Below are positions 47,916-58,735 of a DNA stretch of 64,000 nucleotides, piece by piece. The stretch's first letter is position 1; each line of letters begins with the position of its first letter. The DNA comes from Utricularia gibba (taxonomy: Eukaryota > Streptophyta > Magnoliopsida > Lamiales > Lentibulariaceae): the NCBI GenBank assembly GCA_002189035.1, contig NEEC01000012.1:2852001-2916000 (forward strand). Direction: 5' to 3'. A program made the translations under genes and the position numbers. The notes below the pieces were generated by a model that was not told the origin of the DNA, did no database searches, and saw only the letters and a program-made list of their open reading frames with translations.

Positions 47916-50900
47916 ATGTCGACAATGGCGAAGAAAATGCTTTCACTTTCTTGCCTGATCGCTGTGATTTCCGTGCATTCTTTCAACTTTCGACTCGCGA
48001 TTTCTGGTAATCTCTCCGAAATACCATCAGTTTTCGTTTTCTAATGATCATCCTGATGTATCTTTCATTTTTTTCCGCTACTGTAGCAGATGGTCCTACA
48101 TTGCCTGCGTTCGCGTTCAGTTGGCCGAATTTCAACGATACGTTTACGGCGGGGGAAATCGCGACGATAAAAGTGATAGTTCTTGGGGATTACGAGTTTG
48201 GCAAGTACGAGTTTGATTTCAAGCCCAACGTATCTGTGAATGATAAGCTAGGAAACAGCAGTTTCGTGACGGGGATGATATTCAATTTGGATGTTAATTC
48301 GACTCAGAGTTGGAGTATCAGTTTTGTTCCGATTGCCGTGGGCCGATTCGATGTGCTCATCAGCGATCAACATTTTCGAGTCTTGGATGCTTCATTGCAC
48401 TTCCACGTCAAACCAGGTTCTTTGAGAAGCGGGATTTCCGATTTCTTTGAGATCACTAATCCTAAATTACTAATCACTAATTAATTAGACGATTAAACTT
48501 ATTGAAAAAAAAAAAACTAAACTCAGGCGGAAGAATCTAGTTATTGAATGCAGTACGTAGTACTCCTTTATTTGTGCAGGATGCATATATCCAGCAGCAG
48601 GAATACCATCTTGGAGAGATGGTTTAGATGAATTCACGGCAGGGATGAAGGTTTCACTACTCATCCTTCCCAAAGATGCATTTGGAAACAATGCTTCTGC
48701 ATCCAATGAACATGGCATCATTGCTCGTAACTTCACTTTGTTTACTGCGACCTCAGATGGTTTCCGTGAAACCCTGCTCAATGTCACCAACACGGCTTGG
48801 GATACTTCAGGATATCTCAATCTTGAATTCACCGTCACAACTTCTGGACTATTCCTGCTAAATGTGGAAGTAGAGAACCGAACACTGAATGGCTGTCCCT
48901 TGCCATTCAAGGTGAAACCAGGTGTTTATAAAGTGCCAATATATCTGATGTTAAAGATACGTTCTTGCATGTTGGCGATGTATTTTCATTGTTCAAATAA
49001 TGATGATTTCAAGCTTGTGTTTTCAGGGGAGCTTGATGTTCAGAGTTGTGTGGTCGAATGGCAAGTTAAAACTAGAAATTTCCAGTTGTTCTCTATGATG
49101 GAGGGGTTCTTGCACCAGCATGATCTTTATGGGAATGCAGTTCCAGGATTCTACGATTTCGACATTGTTGTTCTTGATAAAACATCCAACTTGTCCATAC
49201 CTGTGCCTGATCTACATTTGAAAGAAGCTTCAGCAGGGATTCAATCATTTTCCTTCAGTCTCAATGAGCCTGGAGACTTCATGCTCATGATATTTGATCA
49301 GGAGAAAACCCTCATTTCAGGAATGCCATTTGAATTCACTGTATTCATAGGTACTATATGAACTTAAATGAATGGAAGATATTGTATGCTAAACTTTGTG
49401 ATAAAAAAGAAGAGTGCAGGTTATTGTGATGGAGAAACAAGCACAGTGAATGGAACTGGACTAGCTGACTCGGTGTCGGGCGAAAGTGCGAAGTTCTCTG
49501 TTTTCTTGAAGGATGCTTATCTCTACCCTTCACCAATCAAGCCCGAAAGCCTTCAAATTCAAATAACGCACGAATCCGGTTCTGAAATAAGTTCAATCAT
49601 ACAATTTCGGGAGGCAGGCAATGGTATGGTGCATCTAATTTTCCAAATTCATTTTAAATATAAGTTACAAGCTCTGCCAACCTGCAACAGGTAGCTACTT
49701 CAATGATTATGGACAACATGATCTAACGAGATTGATCCCTGCTCAAGCCATTGATACTATGAATATGGTAAGAAGAATGTTTTTGTTTGTAATCTATACC
49801 TTTAGTTGGAGATACAACAATCTAGTGATCAAGATAGTTTTTTGCTACAGTTTGATGGGACTAGGATTAACAGGGCCAGTGATTTTGATGTTGTATATGT
49901 ACCTGAAAAGAGTGGAGAATATGAGATTCGCGTTTCTTGTGGAAATATTCGGCTGAAAAATTTTCCATTTCGGAAGAAAGTAGCTCCAGGTATTACTGAG
50001 GTTGTACAGCATGCAAAGGCGTAAGTTCCATTGTTGAATAGTTTCAAGCGTTTTTCATGCATCCAGAGTTTGGCAACTGATCCTCTGGCTTGATGCAGGA
50101 TTTGTCAACATATCGCTCTCCGGTGTTGTGAAATTTGCTCCGAAAATTTCAAAGCTGATGAATGATGAAATTTATGTACGGCTGCTTGATTCACACTGTA
50201 ATGCAGTGCTGAAACAGCAAGAGAAGCTACAACTAGAGATAGCTTCCATCAACCGTTCAGCTTTTTCATCATCCTCTTTCTCTGACAACGGTGATGGTAC
50301 TTATATTGCTACCTACATGGCGAAAGATGTTGGAACATATGAGATGTGTGTTTCATACAATGGACAGAGATTTTTCCCATGCCCCTTTGGTGTCAATGTC
50401 TATAACAGTAAGTTTTTAGCTTCAAATTCTGATTCACATAACACATCCATTTAACTAACACATATCCAAGACTTCCAGGTGAATATTTTCCCAAGGCCTC
50501 CAATGATACAATCTCTGTTTGGGAAGACGAGTCGGTTGCTTTTAACGTTCTTGAGAACGATTACTTTGCTGATGGCAATGCAAGTGTTCTCGAGTACTCA
50601 AAGGTAAACACAAACGACTATTATCTTTTGACCTTCATAGAAACCCTAACTTCGATGACATCTGTCGACCAGCCATTTCATGGATCACTACTTCTGTCTG
50701 GGAGCATCTTAAGGTACACACCATTTGACAGGTTCTATGGGAAGGACTGGTTTACTTATATGATATCTGATGTGAATGGAAATATTGCATCGGGGCATGT
50801 GGATTTGCTTATCATCTGCAGGCCACCCCAGCTTGTTTCCATTCCAGGTAACTTACAAGCCATCGAAGATGTAGTTAGCCCCAAATTCAGGTGATGATTC

Positions 50901-52319
50901 TACCCTTGATTTTTTAATAGATACATATATGGACCAGATCTCACATGCTTGTGCACCTTTTCAGTGGATTCTCTGGATTTGAAATCCTCTACTCCGATCC
51001 AGAAGAAAACATCAGTGTAACTCTCAGTTCACCATCAGGAACTTTGCTTCTATTTCCTGTGCAAATACAGTTCTGGCCGCCGAACTGCAACGAGTTATCT
51101 GTCCAAAAGGATGTCAAACAAATAAATCTTGTTGGCTGCTTGGATGTCATAAACTACGCCATCCAATCTGTTCAATATTTTGGGTAACTATCTTTCTTTC
51201 CAGAAAGCCTCACATGATCAAGAATCTCTGTGATGACTTTCAAAATCTTTCAATTGTCACAGGAACGAGAACTTCTATGGTGAGGATAAAATCGTAGTTT
51301 CTGCTATGAACCAGAATGGAAGAAATGACGTGGACATTCCAATTTACGTGCAGCCGATCAACGACCATCCAGTCATAAGCATGCCCTCTTTTGTTATCCT
51401 GAGAGATATGGAGGAGGGAGGCATCATATTCGGTGATAAAAGGAGAGACTTTGAATTCATTCAAGATCCTGATCTTCTGCACTTCCCATGTAACTCAATG
51501 ACTGATCCTTAATTCCATGACTTCTCGTGTATCTATTCAATTGATAAAACTCCAAAAACCTTGTTCCTCAGTCAACAGGTCAAGCTTCTCACTCCTTTTG
51601 GCCGTCGAAGTTAGTGCTGGACTTCTCTCGACAAGTCTCCCTGCAGAGCTTATCAGAACAACTGAAGTTAAATTAAAAAGAAGTTACCAGTGGCAGCCTG
51701 TCCAAACCTTTGTTACCATCTCAAGGCATTTCACAGTCAAGGCAAAAGGAATCAGATTCCAAGGTTCAATCGATGACTGCAACGCCGCATTGCGGGAACT
51801 CTCGTATGAAGTGAGTTCCCATCATACAGAAGGCTCTTATGTATCCTGAGAGCTGTTTCTCATAAAACTTTTCCAGGCAGGAAAGCATGGAGCTGTTTTA
51901 TCTGTGAAAGTAACTGATCTGGGAAACCATGGCTGTTATCCTGATTGCTCTGGCATGATGACCGATTCTCTGGTGGCCGAATCTAGAGTTACTCTGATTC
52001 AACACAAACCCATGAGTTCGTCTGTAGCTCACGGTAACATTTTCAATCCCCTTTCCTTGTTTTCATGAGTAATGGAATTTACAGCAGATTGACAACCCAA
52101 CTTTTTTGGATCTCAGCTTTGGGATCGATCATTGTGGTTGAATCCATCTTGGTGTTCTCTCTTGGTGTGCTACTCCTGTTTTTCATGTGCAAATGCGCAA
52201 TGGTTCTTTTCCATGAGAAGCGTGAGAAGACCATTGAGGAGACTGAGCTATCCAAACACCAGCAACCAATCTCCACAGGCAAATGTATGCAGCTGATTCG
52301 ATCACCATTTTCTCCATAA
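47916..52319 (+). CDS. GEX2: GAMETE EXPRESSED 2 (GEX2), gamete adhesion protein
   Basis: Single-pass membrane protein with filamin-type Ig repeats, needed for sperm-egg attachment in Arabidopsis. Fifteen exons: 47916-48006, 48087-48416, 48580-48921, 49027-49350, 49420-49623, 49691-49767, 49851-49989, 50099-50407, 50479-50603, 50673-50890, 50965-51183, 51263-51489, 51572-51810, 51877-52033, 52117-52319. The product is about 1067 residues. A signal peptide is at 1-30. Filamin-like modules are visible as repeated FTAG.....V...D.FGN and FHVKPG / FKVKPG / RKKVAPG endings, each just before a phase-1 junction. A cadherin/Ig-like middle part follows (DRFYGKDWFTYMISD, VQPINDHPVI). The membrane helix is near residue 1002-1025 (SIIVVESILVFSLGVLLLFF), then a short Lys-rich tail. 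The last exon could instead be spliced by a GC donor to 52360. Exon 10's acceptor was chosen because the alternative gives an immediate stop. Confidence 0.92.
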
Positions 52320-52711
52320 ATATCAATGGTCACAAGTGCATGCCTTCCTTATGCTTCAGGAAGAGAATGCATCAGGCCCTACAGGACAGCAATCGCGTTC
52401 TCAGAAGTAAGCAGTTGCAAGATCAGCAGATGAAGGGATCATGTCATACAAACTTGAACCAGTTAACTAAGAAACGAGTACTACTACATTTCTTTAATTT
52501 ATATGGGCTATTGGGACACGTTATATTAGTCTGGGCCCAACCGGAAATCTGGTTGGAGGCCCAATCGCTTTAAGTCCATCGGAATCGAAGGTTCGGTATT
52601 CGTTAGTTTCCCAGAAAGAAGGAACGTGACGGTGCTCCAGGTTCCATTGATAACAAGCATATCAGGTAAGATCCCCTGTTGAGTTTGTGGGATTTTGATA
52701 CAATCGATGAT
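52320..52711. other. GEX2 3' flank
   Basis: May contain an alternative last GEX2 exon starting at 52360. Otherwise there is no coding signal. Confidence 0.5.
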
Positions 52712-53074
52712 ATGGCGGCCTCACCGGCGGATAATCTGATTAACATCGGGGACGCCGTTGCACCGAAAACCGTTCTGACAACTAGGGTTAACCGTTCTCA
52801 CAACATCGGGGATAACAGTTAACCTGTCTTCTGGATGGAGGTCTGGTGCTTCAGAATGGGCAGTTGAGGGCTTGACTCTGGCTGTTGCAAAAGAGATACC
52901 TCCCGGAATCGCCATTATTGCGGTTAGCCCTGGTGTGGTGAATATTGATATGCTTCACTTTTTCTTAGGAAGTTCGGCTGCAATGTATTCTACTCCCGAA
53001 TCATGTGGGCTCCAAGTGCAGCGACTTTGATCCTCCTCTATCTGACTATTGCAGATAACGGTGCATCTCTCACT
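52712..53074 (+). pseudogene. Short-chain dehydrogenase (pterin aldehyde reductase-like) pseudogene
   Basis: Decayed copy of an SDR. The first frame gives MAASPADN....APKTVLTTRVNR, where living members have KTVLITGVSRG. A jump then removes most of the Rossmann fold. From 52818 a second frame reads VNLSSGWRSGASEWAVEGLT, AVAKEIPPGIAIIAVSPGVV and NIDMLHFFLGSSAAMYSTPE. The active-site YxxxK block is lost in a small deletion (SGA joined to SEWAVEGL). A two-base TG insertion near 53004 shifts the frame again to WAPSAATLI and LTIADNGASLT. There are no introns at all, which suggests a processed (retro-) copy. No intact product is possible. The family match is to NADPH-dependent pterin aldehyde reductase-type SDRs from memory. 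Confidence 0.8.
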
Positions 53075-53791
53075 CACTGTGATGTAACTATGATCCTCCT
53101 AGTGTTGCTCCAAGTTGCCATTTGTACTGAAATTTAAGTATCATGTGATTTTTGTAGTCTGTGACAGTGGCATTCCCCTAATATCATATGACCTACGAGA
53201 TGAAGCCATCAGAGGGGAATACTCTGGTTCCATTTCATTGGTTGCTGCATCTGTTGCTTTAGCTGCAAAGTGCCATTGGCATTGCTATTTCACTGGTTTC
53301 AGTTTTGTGTTCCAGTAGAAGATCAAAGTTAAACCAGGGAAAGAACAAAGCGGGCTCCCAAGAACTGTAATTGTGTGGATCATGTACAAGTCCAGTTATT
53401 TAGAATCTATGAGACGATTGAACTGAAATCTGCATTGTCTCTGTGTATTTGTTGCCCCCTTTGAAAGAGGGCTGATCTAGAACCCACCATGGGAATCTTG
53501 GAGAATAAAAAGACATAGGATTGCACAGTGGCTGAACCCTTTTATGATATGAGGACCACCACACGAAAAAAGGATCTCGGTGGGATATTTGTATCTACAG
53601 GAAGGGAATCAAATAAAAAAAGCCTTATCTCTGGAAGAATCATTCCACTTTCTTCCTTTGTTCACTCACTTTGCATATTTACCTTTATCTGCCCCTCTCC
53701 CTATAAAAGATGGGTCCCCAATGCTGGAGCACACATATCATCAAGCAAAAACTCCTCTCCTCTCTTCTTCTATCACACCCCTCCCTCTACA
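53075..53791. other. Intergenic region, SDR pseudogene to orphan gene
   Basis: No gene was recognised. It contains the TATA box at 53701 and the pyrimidine-rich leader of the 75-residue ORF. Confidence 0.55.
53701..53708 (+). promoter_or_regulatory. TATA box of the 75-residue orphan gene
   Basis: CTATAAAAG lies 85-90 bases upstream of the ATG at 53792, followed by a CT-rich untranslated leader. This is a canonical plant core promoter layout. Confidence 0.6.
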
Positions 53792-54019
53792 ATGTCAACT
53801 GAAAAAGATATGATCGCCATTGGAATTGAAGGCTTCCAGTTCAGAGATGCATTCCTAGGAATGAAGAGGAAGACAGTGGAAAAGCAAGGGACTGATTGTT
53901 TATACAAGTTTTACCTGCCTCAGACCCCTATTCATCAGATACATCCAGAGATGGAAAACAGGTACCAGGTGACATGCTATGGCTATTCAAAGAGGAACCC
54001 AAGGGCTGTTTCCTGTTAA
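53792..54019 (+). CDS. Unknown small protein, 75 aa
   Basis: The ORF starts MSTEKDMIAIGIEGFQFRDA and continues with a basic FLGMKRKTVEKQ segment, a CLYKFYLPQTP motif, IHQIHPEMENRYQ and a basic Cys-ending tail (YGYSKRNPRAVSC). The frame is open further upstream (from 53528), but this ATG sits 90 bases after a clean TATA box and behind a CT-rich leader, so I prefer it. There is no signal peptide or membrane segment. I do not recognise the family. A GT following ENRYQ (near 53970) could be a splice donor, so the C-terminus is provisional. The downstream region to 54170 looks like a 3' UTR. Confidence 0.55.
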   Translation: MSTEKDMIAIGIEGFQFRDAFLGMKRKTVEKQGTDCLYKFYLPQTPIHQIHPEMENRYQVTCYGYSKRNPRAVSC

Positions 54020-54909
54020 CCTGTGGAGTTGCTCTGTTGCTGTCTTGTTTTGAATCTCAGCAGCAAACACAGTCACCTTTGTACTGTGGATCTTGTAGCC
54101 ATGTAGCAGTTGTGGCTGTTGGATGTGTAAAGCATGTATATAAATACTCATGTGAATAAATTTCCCAGCCTCATCATCTCTTCCACTGCTCTCACCTTTT
54201 TACTTGCATTCGCTCATGTAAACAAAAAAAGAAAAAAAAACGATATTTTACTCTCTGATCTGATATCTTTTATAATATCTAGATATTAATATTTTATTTT
54301 AAATATCTGTTTTTATTATATAAAATATAAATTTATATGTCCGTATGTACACATTTTTCCAAATCTTAGAAGAGTTTGATAAATGTATATCTCCTCTCCA
54401 CTCTGTGAATTTGCATCTATAGAATTTGAATATGTAACAAATATAGTAATTTTTTCTATACTATTTATATTACACATATTTTAAATAAATTTAAAATATT
54501 TAGGTACATTTGATGTTAACGTTAAATATGAAAATTTGGAGTAAAATACTCAAAAAAAATGTTAATTATTATTTTAAATTATAATATTTCACTAAAAATA
54601 AACAAAAATTGCAGTCCGGTTTAAAGAAATTGGGCCTACCACTCGCACAATTTAATTTGGGTTGTCGCTCAGTGTATGGTTTTGGGCCAAGGAATCGTCT
54701 TCTTCACTTTTGTAAGATCCTTTCTGTCCATACCATTTGCTCGAGAATCTTTTGTCGCCGCCGTGGCCGCCGCAGGTATTCCATCCATCACTGTCCTCGT
54801 GATTACCTTTAGGTTGGAGAATATTTCTGGAATTCTTCATTTGGTATTGCTATTATGCGTCTAATTAATGATTGCTCAATGAAAGAAATCCCACGCAATC
54901 GTGTTTCCA
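54020..54909. other. Intergenic region upstream of TEN1
   Basis: 54230-54610 is very AT-rich with no coding signal. 54610-54909 probably contains the TEN1 promoter and leader. Short overlapping ORFs at 54609-54864 on both strands are not supported. Confidence 0.55.
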
Positions 54910-55460
54910 ATGGGCGCTATTGCTTCCGGCGCACTGGTGACTCTGAGTGAATTGAATCAGTCGTCGCCGTATTTCAAGCAGGGGACCTCGCTTCGGTTGA
55001 TCGGAAAGTAGGTGTTTGAAAAAATTCCCCAGTTTCGTCGAAGAATTTCATATTTATACCCAATTTCCTACTATGTCCCTGTGCATACTCACAGATTAGT
55101 CGACTATAACCTGGAGACATCAATGGCAGTGATCATGGACGGTGATGCAAGTATGAAGGTGCACACAGGCCTCCTGACAATCCGTTTTCGTGTTGGTTCC
55201 CTCTATCAGTTCATCGGTGAGCTGAATATAGAGCCTGATCACCAGGTAAATGATCTTGGCACTAAAGACTTGAGCTTAGAAGTAGAAATGCATAGCCATC
55301 GATAGTAGCAAGATGCTCATTGTGATTGATTCCTGTTCAGGGGACTCTGAGAGCCAGAGTGGGTAGACTGGTGGATGGCTTGGATATGAACCTCTATCGA
55401 CAATCGCTGCAGCTGTTAAGGGAGCATTTGCCTGAGCTAGCCCCTGCTCATGATCCTTGA
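54910..55460 (+). CDS. TEN1: CST complex subunit TEN1 (telomere end protection)
   Basis: Small OB-fold partner of STN1 and CTC1 at chromosome ends; the plant gene is also known as MERISTEM DISORGANIZATION 1. Three exons, 54910-55007, 55095-55245 and 55341-55460, with GT-AG junctions in phases 2 and 0, give 122 residues (Arabidopsis about 127). Family blocks: GALVTLSELNQSSPYFKQG, SLRLIGKLVDYN, AVIMDGDASMKV, FRVGSLYQFIGEL, the IEPDHQGTLRARVGRLVDGL turn and DMNLYRQSLQLLREHL. The whole protein is the OB fold plus a C-terminal helix, so no domain is missing. It is a small three-exon gene that automatic annotation may overlook. Confidence 0.93.
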
Positions 55461-56723
55461 TTCTTGCATCTTATTCCTGCAGCCCCAATCCAAGATCCTG
55501 TCCCTTTAAACCTGGATCATTGCCTAGTACAGTTCTTTGGCTAGTCTCTGTAGAGCCACCTCCTATCTCTCCAAGTCCTATGATCTCTTCTTCTTCATCT
55601 TCTTCAGTTGCCCCCCACAAGAACCTCCTCCACTGCTACTTTTCATCATCCAGTGCAGTTCTTCCTTCCATTAAAGATCTTCTCTATTTCACTAAGAATG
55701 AATTTTTATATATAACGTGATCAATTTTATCATACACTCAAAACAAAATAATCATTTTTGTAATACATTCTAACAAATTATGAGCCCAAAAGCATGCCAA
55801 ACAATTCCATCATGCAAATGGTTGGATGGAAATCCACTTTGATAGAAAAAAGTGACCATCTTCATCTTTGAAAAGGAGAAATCTATTATGCAGATATGTT
55901 GAGTGATATATTATAATGTTTTAAATGACTATGATTGAATACCTAAGATTTGGTTTCTTATATACATTTTGGGGTATTTTTTTTCAATGTCAAATTACAT
56001 ACATTTTAAGTTAAAATAAATTCATAAATTAAATATTTTTTATTTTCAAAATTACAGCTTCCATTCCATCCATGACCACCGAACGGCTACTGCATTAATT
56101 GCGTTTTCTACCCCGCTTTTATTTCGTTCTTCGTTTCGCACCCGCTGGCCGGAGAATTATATCCGGGAACTGAACTGAACCATCTTCATCGTGCAAATGT
56201 TATTTACTTCTCCCTTCATGGCATGAAGGTGGGTTTAGAGTATAGAAAAGCTCGCATGTCGACCTCTGGGATGAATTTTGTGTTTGGGTGTGATTGGTTG
56301 GTGGAAGAACCAATAATGGGTGTCAAAGTGACAACTGAAGTGATCTGTTTGAAAGAGATGGAAGTGCAGAAATCTCACTGCTGTAGGATTTGATAGATGT
56401 CTTATCAGTGGATAAGATATTCAAACACATCCATCTCAGTGGACTGACAGAGACACCTGCTGGGATTCTAATGTTGTAACTTGTAGTAGTAGAAGGGGAT
56501 GTTCATGACTTGACTAGAGGAGGAGGAGGAGGATCGCGTGGACCGTACTGTCTGTCTTCTTGATTTGGGGGTCTCGTGATGCTGCCCCCGTGTGTGCTGG
56601 TGCCAACCCATCCAATCAACTCATGGCGCAACGCCAAAGACCATGCACTGTATCAAGGGGTTTCCCTGAGCATGGCCAAGTTCAGAAGCTTCAGAATTGG
56701 GAACTGGGCAGTGTTCTTGGGGA

Positions 56724-56935
56724 GTGTTTATAGCGCTTCTGCTTCTACATTTCGAGTGGTTTACAGCTAAAATCACATTCTGAAGTTCAGAATCACAGTC
56801 TGCTGGATGTAGATCAAGAGGGAATGCAAGTGGGTGTTTATAGCGCTTCTGCTTCTACATTTCGAGAGGTTTATAGCTAAAATCACATTCTGAAGTGCAG
56901 AATCACAATCTACTGGATGTAGATCATGCAAGTGG
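56724..56935. repeat. 110-base tandem duplication
   Basis: Copy 1 begins at 56724 and copy 2 at 56834, both with GTGTTTATAGCGCTTCTGCT, then TTCTACATTTCGAG, AAAATCACATTCTGAAGT and CTGGATGTAGATCA. They differ by a few substitutions and a short deletion in copy 2, so the duplication is fairly recent. Confidence 0.9.
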
Positions 56936-57308
56936 GTTCCCGGAATCCCTCAAGTAGCTGCGGTAATGGGACTGGTGGGGTACTACTTCTGGTGACTCTG
57001 GTAGCGTGAGGAGGGAGGATAAATATACAGAGTAGATAGAGTAGGGGTTCGTGGGCGTCGTGTCGAGGCGAATTCACGGCTACTTTTTCACTCCCCTTTG
57101 ACCCAAATCTTCGTCCTCTTGACGGAGGAGGCCCGTGGCATCCGCGCAGGGCGGGGTGACACGGAGATCAAGATTCCCTGATCTGATACATTCCTGTGTC
57201 CCCAGTGAAGAAGTGGAATTCGCGACACCGACACGTGTACGTTGATCATCTAGCAAAGGGGATCGGATCCCATGTGAGGAGCATTCATACCCTAATTATC
57301 TCAAGGAG

Positions 57309-57411
57309 AAAACCCTAGACTGGATTAGGGTTTTGTGGATCATCATTTAGGCAAAGAGCCTGTATGGGGTTTTACCAAGTCTCACCCTAGTGTTTCTAGG
57401 GTTTAGGGTTT
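57309..57411. repeat. Cluster of telo-box (AAACCCTA / TAGGGTTT) motifs
   Basis: AAACCCTAG at about 57310-57318, ATTAGGGTTT at 57325-57334, CACCCTAG near 57383-57390 and CTAGGGTTTAGGGTTT at 57396-57411, in both orientations within about 100 bases. Such motifs are plant promoter elements and also interstitial telomere-like sequence. Confidence 0.75.
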
Positions 57412-57418
57412 GAAGGAG

Positions 57419-57448
57419 AATTCCAAATTCCAAATTCCAAATTCCAAA
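57419..57448. repeat. ATTCCAAA octamer tandem repeat, four copies
   Basis: Direct reading shows four consecutive AATTCCAA units next to the telo-box cluster. Confidence 0.85.
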
Positions 57449-57812
57449 ATAACAGCAACCATACTGGTACATAAGCACAAGCAAGTACTGTACAAATCCA
57501 ATCTAGTCTATGTTCATGCCTCCTCGCTTACTGGCAACTAGCAAGACAGCAAGTCATGGGTCGGTCCCATTCACATGCACCAGACTCGCTAAAGTGGCAA
57601 CCATACTCGTACCTGGATCTGTGAGCATTGCTGGAGTGGAAGGCGAAGCATATCCTCAAGCTCAGCCCCTCCTCACAGCGCCTGTTGTGTAGGTCACGAG
57701 TCATAACAGCTCCCTGTACCTAACAAATAAATATACGTCCGGATGGGCATTGGATATCCAAAGGTCTCCCTCCTTGCAGTGTGGGATCCCGGATGGGAAG
57801 TTGCAGGTGTGT

Positions 57813-57847
57813 TTACATGTTCTCAAACTCTTAGTTTGAGCATGTAA
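57813..57847. repeat. Short near-perfect hairpin
   Basis: TTACATG-TT-CTCAAACT, loop CTT, AGTTTGAGCATGTAA. Fifteen paired bases with a two-base bulge. Too short for a microRNA precursor. Confidence 0.8.
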
Positions 57848-58151
57848 GTTCAGAAGGGTCTGAACAGGAATCCCTTTTCCTTGGTTTTCTTTTTTTCACG
57901 TGGGGCATCACTATATCTTGTCGCGGCTTCTAAACTAGGAACAAAAAAAGAGGAGCTTTCATTTGCATGAACAGAAGCAATTGATGTGTCCCAAATCTCA
58001 CTTGGGATCTTCTTTCATTTCAAAGGTAAAAATGGGACAAGTCCCTGAACTTACCAAGAGGGTGGAAGTACGAGTTCGGCAAAAATGTGAGTGATAACTT
58101 TTTTCCTCGTGTCATGTTCTCTGTCCCATGTTGCTCTCAATGCCCATTTCC

Positions 58152-58161
58152 TCTATATATA
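58152..58161 (+). promoter_or_regulatory. TATA box of the C2H2 gene
   Basis: CTATATATAC lies about 75 bases upstream of the ATG at 58232. Confidence 0.6.
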
Positions 58162-58231
58162 CTACAGATAGATGATCATATTCCTACCAAGTTTCATGTT
58201 ACTTTGCACTGTTAAAAACTAGAAACCAAAA

Positions 58232-58735
58232 ATGGAGGAAGAAGTGGAGGAGCCATCACCTGTAAGAGGCGCACATGAGCTGCATCATTCATCTTCCTCT
58301 TCTGTCGTTAAACTCTTCGGGTTTGCAGTCACAAACTGTGAGAAACTCCCCATTGAAACTAAGAAGTTTGAGTGTCAGCATTGCAACCGGAAGTTCGCAA
58401 ACTCGCAAGCACTAGGTGGCCATCAGAACGCGCATAAGAAGGAACGCCAGAGAGCTAAAAGAGCCCATTTCATGCAAGATCATTGGCGTTTAGCCTCTGC
58501 CATCAATGCTGACAGAGCAGCAGGGTCAGCATTCGGTGCTAGGCTTCCTTTGCAAACTGATCATGCTTATGTGTATGCTCCACAGGTCCTATCAGGCATG
58601 CCGTTGATGCACCCCGCCGGGGTCATGGCTCGATCGCAGCGGCAGGCGATTGACTACGGTGGCCGGAGCGAACCCCATGTGTCTGGAGGGATGGAGGATG
58701 TTAGCGAGGCAGTGGATGTTGATCTGCATCTGTAA
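58232..58735 (+). CDS. Single C2H2 zinc finger repressor, GIS/ZFP5/ZFP6/ZFP8 type
   Basis: Nuclear transcription factor of 167 residues. One plant-type C2H2 finger at about residues 46-68, with Cys48, Cys51, His64 and His68 around the QALGGH core ([20 protein letters not shown]). A KLFGFAV motif lies at 27-33, as in the GIS/ZFP group. The basic [12 protein letters not shown] stretch after the finger may bind DNA phosphate or serve as nuclear signal. The protein ends in DVDLHL, an EAR-type repression motif. Members of this group control trichome and root-hair formation in Arabidopsis; this gene's role is not shown by the sequence. Intronless, with a TATA box at about 58152. Confidence 0.92.
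   Translation: MEEEVEEPSPVRGAHELHHSSSSSVVKLFGFAVTNCEKLPIETKKFECQHCNRKFANSQALGGHQNAHKKERQRAKRAHFMQDHWRLASAINADRAAGSAFGARLPLQTDHAYVYAPQVLSGMPLMHPAGVMARSQRQAIDYGGRSEPHVSGGMEDVSEAVDVDLHL

Larger units (their letters stand above)
55461..58231. other. Large intergenic region with repeats
   Basis: 2.8 kb without a supported gene. 55700-56060 is AT-rich. It holds a tandem duplication (56724-56935), a telo-box cluster (57309-57411), an ATTCCAAA tandem repeat (57419-57448) and a short hairpin (57813-57847). ORFs such as 56576-56770 and 57510-57692 have no recognised motif. The last 100 bases hold the promoter of the C2H2 gene. Confidence 0.55.

Noticed and set aside
50645-50672. Earlier acceptor (after CATAG) for GEX2 exon 10
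   Set aside because: In the required phase it runs into AAA CCC TAA at once.
57813-57847. MicroRNA precursor
   Set aside because: The stem is only 15 pairs, and neither arm matches a plant microRNA I know.
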